Assembly: GCF_023515995.1 (NCBI RefSeq)
Contig: NZ_CP097321.1
Coordinates: 218,731-282,730, forward strand
Source of the DNA: Candidatus Mycobacterium methanotrophicum
GTDB taxonomy: Bacteria > Actinomycetota > Actinomycetes > Mycobacteriales > Mycobacteriaceae
Length of the DNA: 64,000 nucleotides
Reading direction: 5' to 3'
This document shows, one piece after another, positions 1 through 8,881 of the stretch (the stretch's first letter is position 1; the number at the start of each line of letters is the position of its first letter). Both the position numbers and the translations under genes were made by a program. The notes below the pieces were generated by a model, which was not told the origin of the DNA, ran no database searches, and saw only the letters and a program-made list of their open reading frames with translations.

Positions 1-453
1 GGGTCCATGTGGCAGCGTATTCCAATCGCCGAATGAGAAACGTTGATCGGTACCAAGTATGGTGTTACGCCAATGAAATTGACCGCCCGGCTCGTCAGTC
101 AGATGCATGATCTGCGGATAAGACAGGTCAAGGTCACGCAGGTAATACAGGAGCAGGTCCCAGCATGCCAGTTCCATTCCGGGCATGATCTTGACCCGGT
201 GTGGGTCGGCGTCGAGTATCCGGCGGCGTTCGGCCATGATGGTCGGGTATTCCGCGCCGCCGAGATCGACTAGGTGGCGACCCCACTCGCCTCCGTGGGT
301 GACGCATGGCACGCGCGCGGGCTCGACATTCACGGCATATTCGAAGGTCGTATCGTTCTCGGGAAACGGCCAGGGCAAATTGCTCAGATGGTCGACAGGC
401 TGGGTGAGATAGGCCTCGACGGCGCCCGTGTGGTTCAGCACTCTGGCATTCAT
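1..453 (-). CDS. Heme-dependent oxidative N-demethylase catalytic subunit (DUF3445), copy A, partial
   Basis: Reading the minus strand from an ATG at 453 gives 151 codons without a stop, running off the left edge. The product has the DUF3445 features of the full copy at 24390-25475: an early FPF/WPF proline stretch, the shared NVEPARV motif, and the ERR-I-L-D/A-ADP-R segment that follows. The family is the catalytic part of dimethylamine monooxygenase, a PAS-fold heme enzyme that demethylates dimethylamine to methylamine and formaldehyde. The ATG overlaps the stop of the upstream reductase (ATGA at 450-453), so it is translationally coupled to it. The C-terminal part lies outside the window. 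Family assignment is by resemblance to copy B. Confidence 0.85.
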   Translation of the reverse strand, partial: MNARVLNHTGAVEAYLTQPVDHLSNLPWPFPENDTTFEYAVNVEPARVPCVTHGGEWGRHLVDLGGAEYPTIMAERRRILDADPHRVKIMPGMELACWDLLLYYLRDLDLSYPQIMHLTDEPGGQFHWRNTILGTDQRFSFGDWNTLPHGP

Positions 454-1446
454 AGATCTACCTCGATGATGTCCTGGCCGCGAGACACGCAGCACAGCAT
501 GGTGGTGTTGGTGGATTTCTCCTCGGCCGTGAGGACGAAGTCGCGGTGCTCGACGGTTCCTGCAATGACAGAGATGCGGCATTCGCCGCAGACGCCGCGG
601 CGGCACAAGTTGCGCACCGGTAGGCCATGGTCGAGTAGCCGCTGAAGTAAGGACATCCCGCCCGGTACGTCGATGATCTCCCCGGAACTGGCCACAACGA
701 CAGTGAACGGGTCGCCCGAGTCTTGAGCGGGTGCGGTAAACCGCTCGAGATGCACACGCGCGGAGGGCCATCCGGCCTGACGAGCGGCTTGCAGGTAAGT
801 GTCGAGGAGCGCTGGCGGGCCGCAGGCGTACGCGTGTGTGCATCTCGAGCGGTTGTACCCGAAACCGTTCCAAGATCATGCTGATCGTGTCCTCGACCGT
901 AACGACTTCATGCAATGTGACGCCGGGAAATTCGACGACTTGACGGAGGTCGTCGAGGTGGGCGGCATGGCCGGGGCGGTATGAATAAATGATGTCGGCG
1001 CTGCCGCCCTGGCGTGCGATTGCGCGGGCGTGGGACAAAATCGGAGTTACGCCGATGCCGCCGGCGACTAGGAGAGCGTTGCGCTGGTTGAGGATCGGGG
1101 GAAACATTGAGCGCGGACCCTCGACCTGCAGAAGATCGCCGGCTTTCAACTGGTCGTGTATCCAATCTGACCCACGGCCTTCGCCGCGACGCATTACCGA
1201 AATGCCGTAGCTACCCGGCAGTACGCCGTCGTCAACGAGCGAGTAGGCGTTGCGGTGCTGGCCGGCAGTAACTATCAGGTGACTGCCCGGCTGGTAGGCG
1301 GTCAATGTCGAGTCGTCGTCGGAAACCAGGCGATAGTGGTTGATCTCTGGCGTCAACGCTGTCAGCGAGGCAACCCTAAGCGACCGGACTGCTGTGGTGT
1401 AAGCTGGATGTAGGTGTGGCCGGTAGGCCACGTCCGCTGCGGTCAT
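450..1446 (-). pseudogene. PDR/VanB-type ferredoxin reductase of the N-demethylase, copy A, frameshifted
   Basis: From ATG 1446 the protein shows a flavin domain (RNAYSLVDDG), an NAD domain (AGGIGVTPILSH) and then, in another frame, the AYACGPPALL NAD-ribose motif, VHLERF, and a plant-type [2Fe-2S] domain with C-x4-C-x2-C and a later CC pair. It would pass electrons from NAD(P)H to the DUF3445 heme subunit. Reading must change by one base at about 829-836, so a single frameshift separates the reductase domain from the end of the NAD domain and the Fe-S domain. It overlaps its neighbours on both sides by ATGA. It could be a true pseudogene or a sequencing error; the frameshift lies in an inverted repeat. 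Confidence 0.82.
739..854. repeat. Inverted repeat spanning the reductase frameshift
   Basis: Bases 739-760 and 831-854 are reverse complements except for one 2-base indel (arm cores contain CTCGAGATGCACAC and GTGTGCATCTCGAG). The left arm encodes the conserved VHLERF segment; the right arm lies where the homologue at 25.5-26.4 kb has unrelated sequence, and the frameshift falls inside or next to it. Confidence 0.8.
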
Positions 1447-1964
1447 GGCAACGTCCTTGCCTCAACGCTGGATGCCAGAAAACTGCCTCGGACAGCGGAG
1501 TGGTGTGAATGAATTTCCACTTGGCTTCGACAGCCTGGGCACTGGACTAACTCACCGGGCTGTCCGACGACACGGTGGGTGTCGCGGCAGTGTGCGCAGT
1601 ACATAGGCAAGTCACGGGTGTGGGTGACAAACGCCGTGAGTTCTTGGGGCAAGACCCCGGCGGCACGTGCAGCGGCCAGGATGAGTAAAACGTTATGCTG
1701 ACCGCCAACCACCATGATGCGCACTCCGGTGCGCGCCTCGGCTACTGCCTGCTCGACTGCTTGCCGGTCGTTGTCGTCAGCCAGTGAACCCACAACGAGC
1801 AGTCGGGTCGGCGCCGTCAACGCAGCGGCAGTGAGCCACATCTGCGCCACGTCACGGCTCTCTGGCTCGGCGCCTGCCATAATCACCAGAAAGGCCGCGC
1901 CTTTGGAGTCGATGTCACCGGGATTGTCAGGCCAGACCGGCAGGCCCAGCTGCGCAGAGGTCAC
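1443..1964 (-). CDS. DmmA-family subunit of dimethylamine monooxygenase, copy A
   Basis: 173 residues from a GTG at 1964. The C-terminal third has a zinc-ribbon pair, CAHC followed about 17 residues later by CPGC, shared with the paralogue at 26410-26928. Upstream is a Rossmann-like region with a VVGSLADD segment. Proteins of this DmmA family are encoded with the reductase and DUF3445 subunit and are needed for oxidative N-demethylation; the exact role (electron transfer or assembly) is not visible here. Its stop overlaps the reductase start (ATGA at 1443-1446) and its GTG overlaps the stop of the upstream small ORF (GTGA at 1961-1964), so the four genes form one tightly coupled operon. Confidence 0.8.
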   Translation of the reverse strand: MTSAQLGLPVWPDNPGDIDSKGAAFLVIMAGAEPESRDVAQMWLTAAALTAPTRLLVVGSLADDNDRQAVEQAVAEARTGVRIMVVGGQHNVLLILAAARAAGVLPQELTAFVTHTRDLPMYCAHCRDTHRVVGQPGELVQCPGCRSQVEIHSHHSAVRGSFLASSVEARTLP

Positions 1965-2317
1965 GATTGCACCCGTGCGTACAGCCGTCCGCTGCGATCG
2001 GTTCTACAGGCTGAGGGGGCACTCGTTTCAGTGGTGTCGGCGCAGACTTCCTGCGCAATATCGCTGTCCTGCACGGGGATTAGCATCCGATGATCGTTCG
2101 CCACAGCGGCTGTGCCTTCGCTGCAAACAGGCTTACCGTTCTGGCGCCCGTTGACAGAAGTGGGATGGGTCGGGTTGCGGGCGAGGATGACCCGTCGCAC
2201 AGCGCTCGCTAACCTCTCGGCCGGGGAAAGATCGCCGGCAACAGGATGCGGCTGGTTTTGTCGAGCTGAGCCAGCCGCGCACTCTGATGGCCCGCGGACG
2301 GTCTTCGCGGTGGTCAT
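1961..2317 (-). CDS. Hypothetical 118-residue protein at the head of N-demethylase operon A
   Basis: Begins MTTAKTVRGPSE and runs into the dmm genes with a GTGA overlap. No family is recognised. Its first two thirds lie inside a 640-bp segment repeated upstream of the PPE genes (56034-56673), where one extra base changes the frame and ends the ORF early. Coding status is therefore uncertain; the coupled overlap favours translation. Confidence 0.4.
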   Translation of the reverse strand: MTTAKTVRGPSECAAGSARQNQPHPVAGDLSPAERLASAVRRVILARNPTHPTSVNGRQNGKPVCSEGTAAVANDHRMLIPVQDSDIAQEVCADTTETSAPSACRTDRSGRLYARVQS

Positions 2318-2740
2318 GTCTTTTGGCCCCTGCGGGTTGGTCGGGTGAGCGGCCGGCTAGCGCGTCACACTCACGTAGTGAAATCTGGTCTATCGGTATG
2401 AAACGTTAGGCGTGTTGCCGAATTGTGTCGTCGGTGTTGAAAACGGGGAACATCGCGATGCGTGCGCAAACGGGCGACAGGACAAAGTTACGATGTCTAA
2501 CTACCGTGGTAGCAAGGCTCTTTCACATCTGGGCGCGTGGATGTGCGCAACGGTACGACGTCCATGAAACTCGCAGCAGTCCGGTTGGCGCGCCGACATG
2601 GCGGGTGCTGCCCGGTGGGTGAGTCATAGTGGTACCAGCCGACTGACAGTAACCAATATCGGCCGGAAATGCTTTGCATCTTGGGCAGAGACCACGATCG
2701 CACGGCGCTTGGGGCCCGGCAACGACGGAACTTCCGAATC
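2102..2740. repeat. 640-bp leader repeat, left copy (inverted relative to 56034-56673)
   Basis: Bases 2102-2740 match the reverse complement of 56034-56673 almost throughout (a one-base indel and a few substitutions). Here the repeat leads, on the minus strand, into the N-demethylase operon; at the right end it leads into the PPE operon and ends 28 bases before the PPE start. It contains the start of the MTTAKT ORF and about 400 bases upstream of it with no convincing gene, so it probably carries a shared promoter or leader. It also covers most of the otherwise gene-free stretch 2318-2740. Confidence 0.85.
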
Positions 2741-3442
2741 ACGCAGTGCCCCTGTGCGTTCCGACCGCAGGGGTCGAGGCGGTATCCGTGGAGCCAATAT
2801 GTGCGTTCCGCGGTGCGGCATCTGATCGGATGCTCATAACCCGATTGCTACGCTCAGTAACCGCGACGCGGTGTTCTCCTCATCGGGGCGCAGGCCACGC
2901 TGCCCGGCGAAGTAGCCGGCCGGCGGTCAGCGCCCGCTTGGTCTCGACCCAGGCGACCACGTGCCGCCGGCCCACCCGTTGGCCCTGATGATGGTAGTCC
3001 GTGGGCGGCTTTTTGCGGCCGCAGACTTCCACGTCGGTGGCGAGCGGTTTGCAGCCTCGACTCCGCCTCGCGCGCCGGTAGCTGTGGGCTAGGCGGAGTC
3101 CGATGGCATCGTCCGCACCAAAGACCCCGCTCAATAGCTGAAGGGGCCCCAGGCATGCCGCTTCAGCGCGGCTGGCTTCTTGCCGAGTTTACCGGCGCGC
3201 ACCATCACCGCCAGACTGTCCAGGATCACGCGGCTGCTCATCAGGGCAGTTTGCTCGGCCCAGTCGTAGCGGCGGATCGGCAGCTCGCCCTCGGCCTGCT
3301 GAGCCCACGCGCCTTCCCTGTTGAGTATGTCAGCCTGACCCGCGAAGGGATTAACCATCGATGTTCCTCTCGTCGAGATTCAACTCACGGCGGAGGATGC
3401 GCTGGCGACGGCACAGCAGTCGGCACGGACTGCGGGCCCCTG
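2741..3442 (-). other. Degenerate stretch with a possible 75-residue ORF (3131-3358)
   Basis: No intact gene is recognised. On the minus strand, 3131-3358 encodes 75 residues starting MVNPFAGQADILNREGAW, and 2880-3134 encodes a basic stretch containing QRVGRRHVVAWVETKRA; both look like pieces of protein-coding DNA but I cannot name the families. The block is bounded by the leader repeat on the left and an IS3 terminus at 3443. Confidence 0.3.
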
Positions 3443-3514
3443 TGTGACAGGGTTGGGTGAGACAGCAGCAGTAACCGATCATCGCTACAGGGCGAGACAG
3501 GATCACCGTTTTCC

Positions 3515-3895
3515 GTGACTATGACGATCGCATCCCTGCAGGGGTGCGCTGATACTGACCAAGTGGACGACGCGCCGGATCCAGGCGCTCGGGCCCGCCG
3601 GCGCACGTTTACCGCCGAGTACAAGGCCCGCATCCTCGATGAGTACGACGCGCTGCCGGCCGGTTCGTCCGAGCGTGGTGCGTTGCTGCGTTGCTGCGCC
3701 GCGAAGGCCTGTACAGCTCGCACATCGCCGAATGGCGCAAGGCCCGTGATGCCGGTGCCCGTGCCGGGCTGACGCCCAAGGGCAAGTCGAAACGCACCGC
3801 TGAGCAGGTGGAGCTGGACAAGCTGCGGCGACGCACCAAGCAATTGCAGGCCGAGCTGGACCGGACCAAGCTAGCCCTGGAGATCACGGGAAAAG
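3515..3895 (+). pseudogene. IS3 orfA, frameshifted and intron-interrupted
   Basis: Product starts MTMTIASLQGC and matches the 144-residue orfA at 10481-10915, with the helix-turn-helix segment RRTFTAEYKARILDEYDAL. A duplicated GTTGCTGC near 3685-3695 shifts the frame before REGLYSSHIAEW. The remaining orfA codons continue after the intron at 5820. Confidence 0.85.
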
Positions 3896-4479
3896 GTGTG
3901 CCACGAACACGGGAGGCTGCGTGATGTAGGAGATCGCGGAGGAACGTGGTGCTGTGTGAATGATGAAGGGGTTGTGGCCCTTCGGAGTCGCCCGTCGGGT
4001 GGGAGGCTTCAAACCGCCTCATGCTGCGTTGGCTGAAGACCGTCGTGGTGAGCGATGAGGAAAAGGCGCTGTTAGAAGCGTCAGGTGGGGATCAGGAAGA
4101 CGAACGCGAGTGAATCGCTGACGACGTGTCGAAATGGATGAGATGGCATCGAAACCGGGGCTTCTTTTTGGCGCCGGGATGAGTTTGGCGGGTATCCCGA
4201 TTTCTGGCCAGGCGGTGTCCGGCATGGAGGCGACGTGATCCTGGTCTGCGGCGTTCACGCGGAACGTGGGAAGGCATGCCCCGATACAGTTTTCGCTTCG
4301 GTGAGGGCGAGAGGGAGCGCGGCGGGCAGCAGAAACTGTGAGCCGTTGAGTACCGACGCGGGGTGTGCTGGCGGACCGGCTCGTAGTAGCGCTGAACCGC
4401 CTGTAATGGGCGCGGAGCAAAGGGGCCGGACCATTCGGGTTGGTGAAGCAGTCAACCGGCGGCAGCCGGGAGGAGCTGG

Positions 4480-5745
4480 ATGAAGCAATCGAAATCGCTG
4501 GGAAAGCCGTTCGAGATATCGAAATGGGCTGTTGCGGAGGCGTATCGCAGGGTCAAGGCCAACAAGGGTGCCGCCGGTGTGGACGGGTTGTCCATCGAGG
4601 GCTTCGAGTCCGACCTGAAGGGCAACCTCTACAAGGTGTGGAACCGGATGTCGTCGGGGACGTACTTTCCGCCGCCCGTGCGGGCGGTGGAGATCCCGAA
4701 GGCTGGCGGCGGTGTGCGGGTGCTCGGTGTGCCGACGATCGCGGACAGGGTTGCGCAGACGGTGGTGGCCATGGAACTGGAAAAGCGGGTGGAGCCAATT
4801 TTCCATCCGGGCTCCTACGGCTATCGACCCAAGCGTTCGGCGCTGGACGCAGTCGCGTCATGCCGACAGCGGTGTTTCAAGAAGGACTGGGTGCTCGATC
4901 TGGACATCCGCAAGTTCTTCGACACCGTCGACCACGAATTGATGGTCAAAGCGGTTCGGGCCAATACCGACCAGGACTGGGTGGTGTTGTATGTGCGGCG
5001 GTGGCTTTCGGCTCCGCTGCAACTCCCGGACGGGACGCAAGAGGTGCGGCATCGAGGTACCCCGCAGGGGTCCGCGGTGTCGCCGATTCTGGCGAACCTG
5101 TTCATGCACTACGCGTTCGACATGTGGATGGCCCGGAAGTTCTCGGACGTCGACTTCGAACGGTACGTGGATGACGCGGTGATCCACTGTGTCAGTGAGC
5201 GTCAGGCGCTGATGCTGAAGGCCGCCGTTGGGGAACGTTTCGCCGCGGTGGGGTTGGAGCTGCATCCGGACAAGACGAAGATCGTCTACTGCCGGGACGA
5301 GAACAAGCGCACGCTCGATTCCGAGCACACCTCGTTCACGTTCCTCGGCTATGAGTTCCGAATGCGGTCGGCGCGCAACAAGTTCGGGGAGTTGTTCACC
5401 TCGTTCTTGCCTGCCATCAGCCGCGACGCGGAGAAACGCATCAACCGGGAGGTCCGCAGCTGGGGCCTGCACCGACACACGGATTGGACTCTGGGCCGGA
5501 TCGCACGATGGATCAACCCCATCGTGCGAGGCTGGCTGCGATATTACGGTCTGTTCTATCGGACGAAACTGTATGCGCTGTGCAAACGCATCAATACCTA
5601 CTTGGTGCGGTGGGCTCGCAAGAAATATCGACGGTTGCACGGGTTCAAGAAGGTCAACGCCTGGTGGAAAGCCTTGGGGGAACGATATCCTCGAATGTTT
5701 GCTCACTGGGAATATACCTGTGGCTTCATGGCGACTGGATGGTAA
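4480..5745 (+). CDS. ltrA: Group II intron reverse transcriptase/maturase
   Basis: 421 residues, intact. RT domain spans about 1-290 with KANKGAAGVDG near the start, PTIADRVAQT, the LDIRKFFDTVDH block, GTPQGSAVSPILANL and the catalytic YVDD at about 229-232. A thumb/maturase X domain follows (IARWINPIVRGWLRYYG and the RRWARKKY-like basic segment). It ends shortly after the X domain with no HNH endonuclease domain, so retrohoming would not use second-strand cleavage by this protein. An SD-like GGAGGAGC precedes the ATG. It binds its intron RNA for splicing and reverse splicing. Confidence 0.92.
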   Translation: MKQSKSLGKPFEISKWAVAEAYRRVKANKGAAGVDGLSIEGFESDLKGNLYKVWNRMSSGTYFPPPVRAVEIPKAGGGVRVLGVPTIADRVAQTVVAMELEKRVEPIFHPGSYGYRPKRSALDAVASCRQRCFKKDWVLDLDIRKFFDTVDHELMVKAVRANTDQDWVVLYVRRWLSAPLQLPDGTQEVRHRGTPQGSAVSPILANLFMHYAFDMWMARKFSDVDFERYVDDAVIHCVSERQALMLKAAVGERFAAVGLELHPDKTKIVYCRDENKRTLDSEHTSFTFLGYEFRMRSARNKFGELFTSFLPAISRDAEKRINREVRSWGLHRHTDWTLGRIARWINPIVRGWLRYYGLFYRTKLYALCKRINTYLVRWARKKYRRLHGFKKVNAWWKALGERYPRMFAHWEYTCGFMATGW

Positions 5746-5813
5746 GAGCCGTGTGACGAGAGACTGTCATGCACGGTTCTGTGAGAGCCCGGGGGTGAGA
5801 TTCCCCCGGGCCA
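5746..5813 (+). ncRNA. Group II intron 1 domains V and VI
   Basis: 5746-5779 reads GAGCCGTGTGACGAGAGACT onward to GCACGGTTC, the classic domain V hairpin with GAG/GUUC closing strands. A GC-rich hairpin (5785-5813) with CCCGGGGG and CCCCCGGG arms follows as domain VI. Confidence 0.85.
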
Positions 5814-5975
5814 CTCGACCACGCGCTCTTGGAGATGCTCTGCGAGAGCGCGGATTTCGAGCCGAAGTCGAAGCGCTGATCGGCGAGCACTTGCCCGCCC
5901 TGGAGGCAGCGACGTCCACGAAGCGGGCGTGTGAATTGCTGGGCGCATCACGGTGTGCATGAAACCGGGGATGCT

Positions 5976-6573
5976 TCAGACTTCTCTATCTGGGACCGGC
6001 CCTTCGGGTTGGAGGGTAGCCGGTTCTGGTTGATGCTGCTGGCTGGACCGCCAGGCAGCTTCGAACTCGTCGGGGGAGAGTCCGCCGAGTCCGGCCTGGA
6101 TGCGGCGTGGGTTGTATCAGCCGTCGATATAGCGGAACAATGCTGCTTCGGCTTCCGCTCTCGTAGCACAAGTGGTTGCGGGCCAGTAGATCAGCTCGAT
6201 TTTCGAGCGTTGACCACAGGTTCTCCGCCAGCGCGTTGTCGAAGCTTTAACCGGGTAATTTTCGTTGACTCGTGTGCTGTAATTTGGCTGCCGCCTTTGC
6301 GGCCGTAGGCGCGCATGATCTGCTCGACACGCTTGCGGCCGACCCTCACACCCCGATTACGTAGTTCCAGCCACACCCGCGGCGATCCGTAGGTGGCGGC
6401 GAACTCGCTCTCGCCACGGATCTCATCGATGAGCACCAGCAGCCCGGCATCGCCTTCGCCCGCCGCGACGGGCGCTGTCGCACCTTGCGCCACCCGTAAT
6501 AGGCCGATGATGCGATACCCAGGACCCGTAGTAGGAGACCGACCGAGAAGTCATGTGCATCAGTGAAATTCAT
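5976..6573 (-). pseudogene. IS3 orfB remnant, multiple frameshifts
   Basis: Pieces of an integrase-core transposase appear in successive frames: VLGIASSAYYGWRKVRQRP at the N-terminus, GSPRVWLELRNRGVRVGRKR in another frame, and a C-terminal RRIQAGLGGLSPDEFEA near 6000-6120. Large parts of the catalytic domain are missing. Confidence 0.7.
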
Positions 6574-6879
6574 GACCGCCTCCGGGTCGGGTCGATCTTT
6601 GATGCGAAATACGCACTCGCCGCCCGCAATACCTCGTTGACCCGCCGCAGCTCGGCGTTCTCCTTCGCCAGCCGCCTGTTCTCATCGACCATCGCCGTCG
6701 TCGGGCGATCGTCACGCTCACCGCGGTCGGCCTCGTCCTGGCGGATCCAGTTCCGCAAAGCCTCCGGGTGCACGTTCAGCTGGCGGGTCAACTGGGCGAT
6801 CACCGGCTTAGGGTCAGATTCCCGATACAGCCGCACCGCGCGTTCACGCAGCTCGTCCGGGTACTTCCTGTTCGGAACA
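6570..6879 (-). pseudogene. IS3 orfA, start truncated
   Basis: Encodes an IS3 orfA: RKYPDELRERAVRLYRES, an HTH (VIAQLTRQLNVHPEALRNWI) and a leucine-zipper-like ENRRLAKENAELRRVNEVL. The first codons are lost at 6880, where the next IS3 begins. Confidence 0.75.
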
Positions 6880-6903
6880 TGTCAAGGCCGGTGAGACAGT
6901 TTC

Positions 6904-7171
6904 TTACGCGGATTTGATGAGTGCTTCGGGGGTTGGCTGGTTGATCCAGGCGATGGTGGGCAGTTTCGGCGGGGTGGGCCGGCGATGCCGGAACCTGGCG
7001 GGGTTGGCGGCATAAGCCGCGTCGAGTGTGGCGGCGCGTTGGGCCTGTACCTGGGTTGCAGTGCCGTAGTGCACCGAGGCCGCGGTGTGTAGCGCGACGC
7101 CGCTGTGACGATGTTCATGGTTGTAGTAATCGAAGAATGCGCTGCAGAAGGCGCGGGCGTCTTCGATTGAG
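6904..7171 (-). pseudogene. IS3 orfB, C-terminal part
   Basis: Continues the orfB at 9732-10484 after the IS21: SIEDARAFCSAFFDYYNHEH, HSGVALHTAASVHYGT and the stop at 6904. This is the rve_3 C-terminus holding the YNxxRxHS-like motif. Confidence 0.82.
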
Positions 7172-7351
7172 TGTGGTCACCTGACTTGGCCCCACTTTGG
7201 TCGGTGTTCTTCACGAATTTTGGCCCCGGCGGGGTGGTGAGCATTCCGCTTGGGTGGGGTGCGGTGTGTCGTCACCAATGTTGGCCCCACCCTCGTTCAG
7301 ATCGTTCCTGTCGCCCGTCGTCCCTGGCGGCCGTCAGGGAGGTCGGTCAGG

Positions 7352-8881
7352 ATGCGGTCACGCGTGGAACTGTTCGAGAACATCAGGAGAGATCACCGGC
7401 TCGATGAGCGGTCGATCCGCGAGTTGGCGGATCGGCACAAGGTGCATCGTCGGACGGTGCGCCAAGCTCTCGCCGACGCGGTCCCGCCGCCGCGCAAGTC
7501 CTATCCGGTGCGTCCCCGCCCAGCGATCGACGAATGGGCGACGGTGATCGACGCCTGGCTGATCAAGGATCAGGACGCCCCGCGCAAGCAACGCCACACC
7601 GCCCGGCGGGTTTGGCAGCGCCTCGTCGCCGAGCATCAGGCCGCGTGCTCGGAGGTGACGGTGTCGCGGTACGTCGCTCGCCGTCGGGTGGAACTCGGAC
7701 TGCTCCAGCACGAGGTGTCGATTCCGCAGACCCATCTGGCAGGGGCTGAGGCCGAGGTCGACTTCGGCGAGTTCTACGTCACGATCGCCGGGTTGGTCGT
7801 GAAGTGCTGGATGTTCGTGATGCGACTGTCGCACTCGGGCAAAGCGTTTCACGTCGCGTTCGGCACCCAAGCCCAGGAGGCGTTCCTGGAGGGCCACGCG
7901 CTGGCCTTCGCGTATTTCGGCGGGGTCCCGGGCAGGATCCGGTATGACAACCTCAAGCCCGCGGTGATCCGGGTCCTCAAGGGCCGTGACCGCACCGAGT
8001 CCGACCGGTTCACCGCGATGCGCAGCCACTACGGGTTCGACTCGTTCTTCTGCCGCCCCGGCATCGAGGGTGCCCACGAGAAGGGCGGTGTGGAGGGTGA
8101 AATCGGCCGCTTCCGACGGCGCCACCTCGTCCCGGTCCCCAAGGTCGACTCCCTGGCCGAGCTCAACGAAGTGATCGGCGCCGCCGACCGGGCCGACGAC
8201 GACCGGGTGATCACCGGGCGCCCGGTCACGATCGGGTCGGCGTTCGCCGCCGAGGTCACCGTGCTGATGGTGTTGCCGGCCGAGGCGTTCGACTGCGCGC
8301 GGCTGTTGAACGCCCGTGTCGACAATCGGGCCAGAGTGTCTGTGCGGCAATGCTTCTACTCCGTCCCGGCCCGCTACGCCGGGCGACGCCTCCCGGTGCG
8401 CCTGGCTGCCCGAACCGTCGAGGTCTACGACGGAGCACGACTGGTGGCCTCCCACGAACGGGCGGTCGGACGCTACGTCGAGGTCTTGGTGCTGGATCAC
8501 TATCTCGAGGTCCTCAAGACCAAACCCGGGGCGCTGCCCGGGGCGACCGCGCTCGCCCAAGCCAAGGCCCGCGGGACGTTCACATCTTCTCACCAAAGCT
8601 ATTGGGATGCAGCCCGAGTCACCTCTGGCGACGCCAAGGGAACCCGCGCCCTGATCGCCATCCTGCTGGCGCATCGCACCATGCCCGCCAGCGCGCTGAT
8701 CGCCGCGATGGACCGGGCGGTCGCCTCGGGCTGTCTGAACCCCGAGACGGTGCTCATCGACGCCCGCCGCCACACCAGCCAGATTGCACCCGCGGTCGGA
8801 ATCGCCGGTCTGGCCCGCTACGACCGACCACCGCCCTCGCTGACCGATTACGACGACCTACTCACCGGAAGCGACTCATGA
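7352..8881 (+). CDS. istA: IS21 transposase IstA
   Basis: 509 residues from ATG 7352; an in-frame start at 7250 is possible, but the family N-terminus (RVELFENIRRDHRLDERSIR, then an HTH HKVHRRTVRQAL) starts here. The DDE core shows AEVDFGEF, the RYDNLK motif before the second acid and a GAHEKGGVEGEIGRF glutamate block. It cuts and joins IS ends together with IstB. The stop overlaps the istB start (ATGA at 8878-8881). Confidence 0.92.
   Translation: MRSRVELFENIRRDHRLDERSIRELADRHKVHRRTVRQALADAVPPPRKSYPVRPRPAIDEWATVIDAWLIKDQDAPRKQRHTARRVWQRLVAEHQAACSEVTVSRYVARRRVELGLLQHEVSIPQTHLAGAEAEVDFGEFYVTIAGLVVKCWMFVMRLSHSGKAFHVAFGTQAQEAFLEGHALAFAYFGGVPGRIRYDNLKPAVIRVLKGRDRTESDRFTAMRSHYGFDSFFCRPGIEGAHEKGGVEGEIGRFRRRHLVPVPKVDSLAELNEVIGAADRADDDRVITGRPVTIGSAFAAEVTVLMVLPAEAFDCARLLNARVDNRARVSVRQCFYSVPARYAGRRLPVRLAARTVEVYDGARLVASHERAVGRYVEVLVLDHYLEVLKTKPGALPGATALAQAKARGTFTSSHQSYWDAARVTSGDAKGTRALIAILLAHRTMPASALIAAMDRAVASGCLNPETVLIDARRHTSQIAPAVGIAGLARYDRPPPSLTDYDDLLTGSDS

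Larger units (their letters stand above)
3896..5819 (+). mobile_element. Group II intron 1 (complete)
   Basis: Begins GTGTGCCACG and ends CCACTCGAC, matching the GUGYG...AY termini of group II introns. It encodes a maturase at 4480-5745 and has a recognisable domain V directly behind it. It is inserted in the sense direction in IS3 orfA after GGGAAAAG; compared with the uninterrupted copy at 10.5 kb, two bases (CA) are missing at the junction. About 580 bases of ribozyme precede the maturase. A second, disrupted copy of a related intron lies at 17099-21935. Confidence 0.88.
3443..5951 (+). mobile_element. IS3-family element, truncated copy, interrupted by group II intron 1
   Basis: The left terminus TGTGACAGGGTTGGGTGAGA at 3443 matches the end of the fuller copy at 6880-10987. 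Only orfA and the first codons of orfB remain; identity to the other copy stops at about 5951, where a second IS3 remnant begins. A 1.9-kb group II intron sits in the 3' part of orfA. Confidence 0.85.
5952..6879 (-). mobile_element. Second IS3-family remnant (different subgroup)
   Basis: Carries orfA (6570-6879) and a broken orfB (5976-6573) on the minus strand. Its 5' end is cut by the left end of the neighbouring IS3 at 6880 and its 3' end abuts the truncated IS3 at 5951. Confidence 0.75.

Noticed and set aside
7358..8773. 471-codon minus-strand ORF
   Set aside because: Antisense of istA; composition typical of shadow frames in GC-rich DNA.
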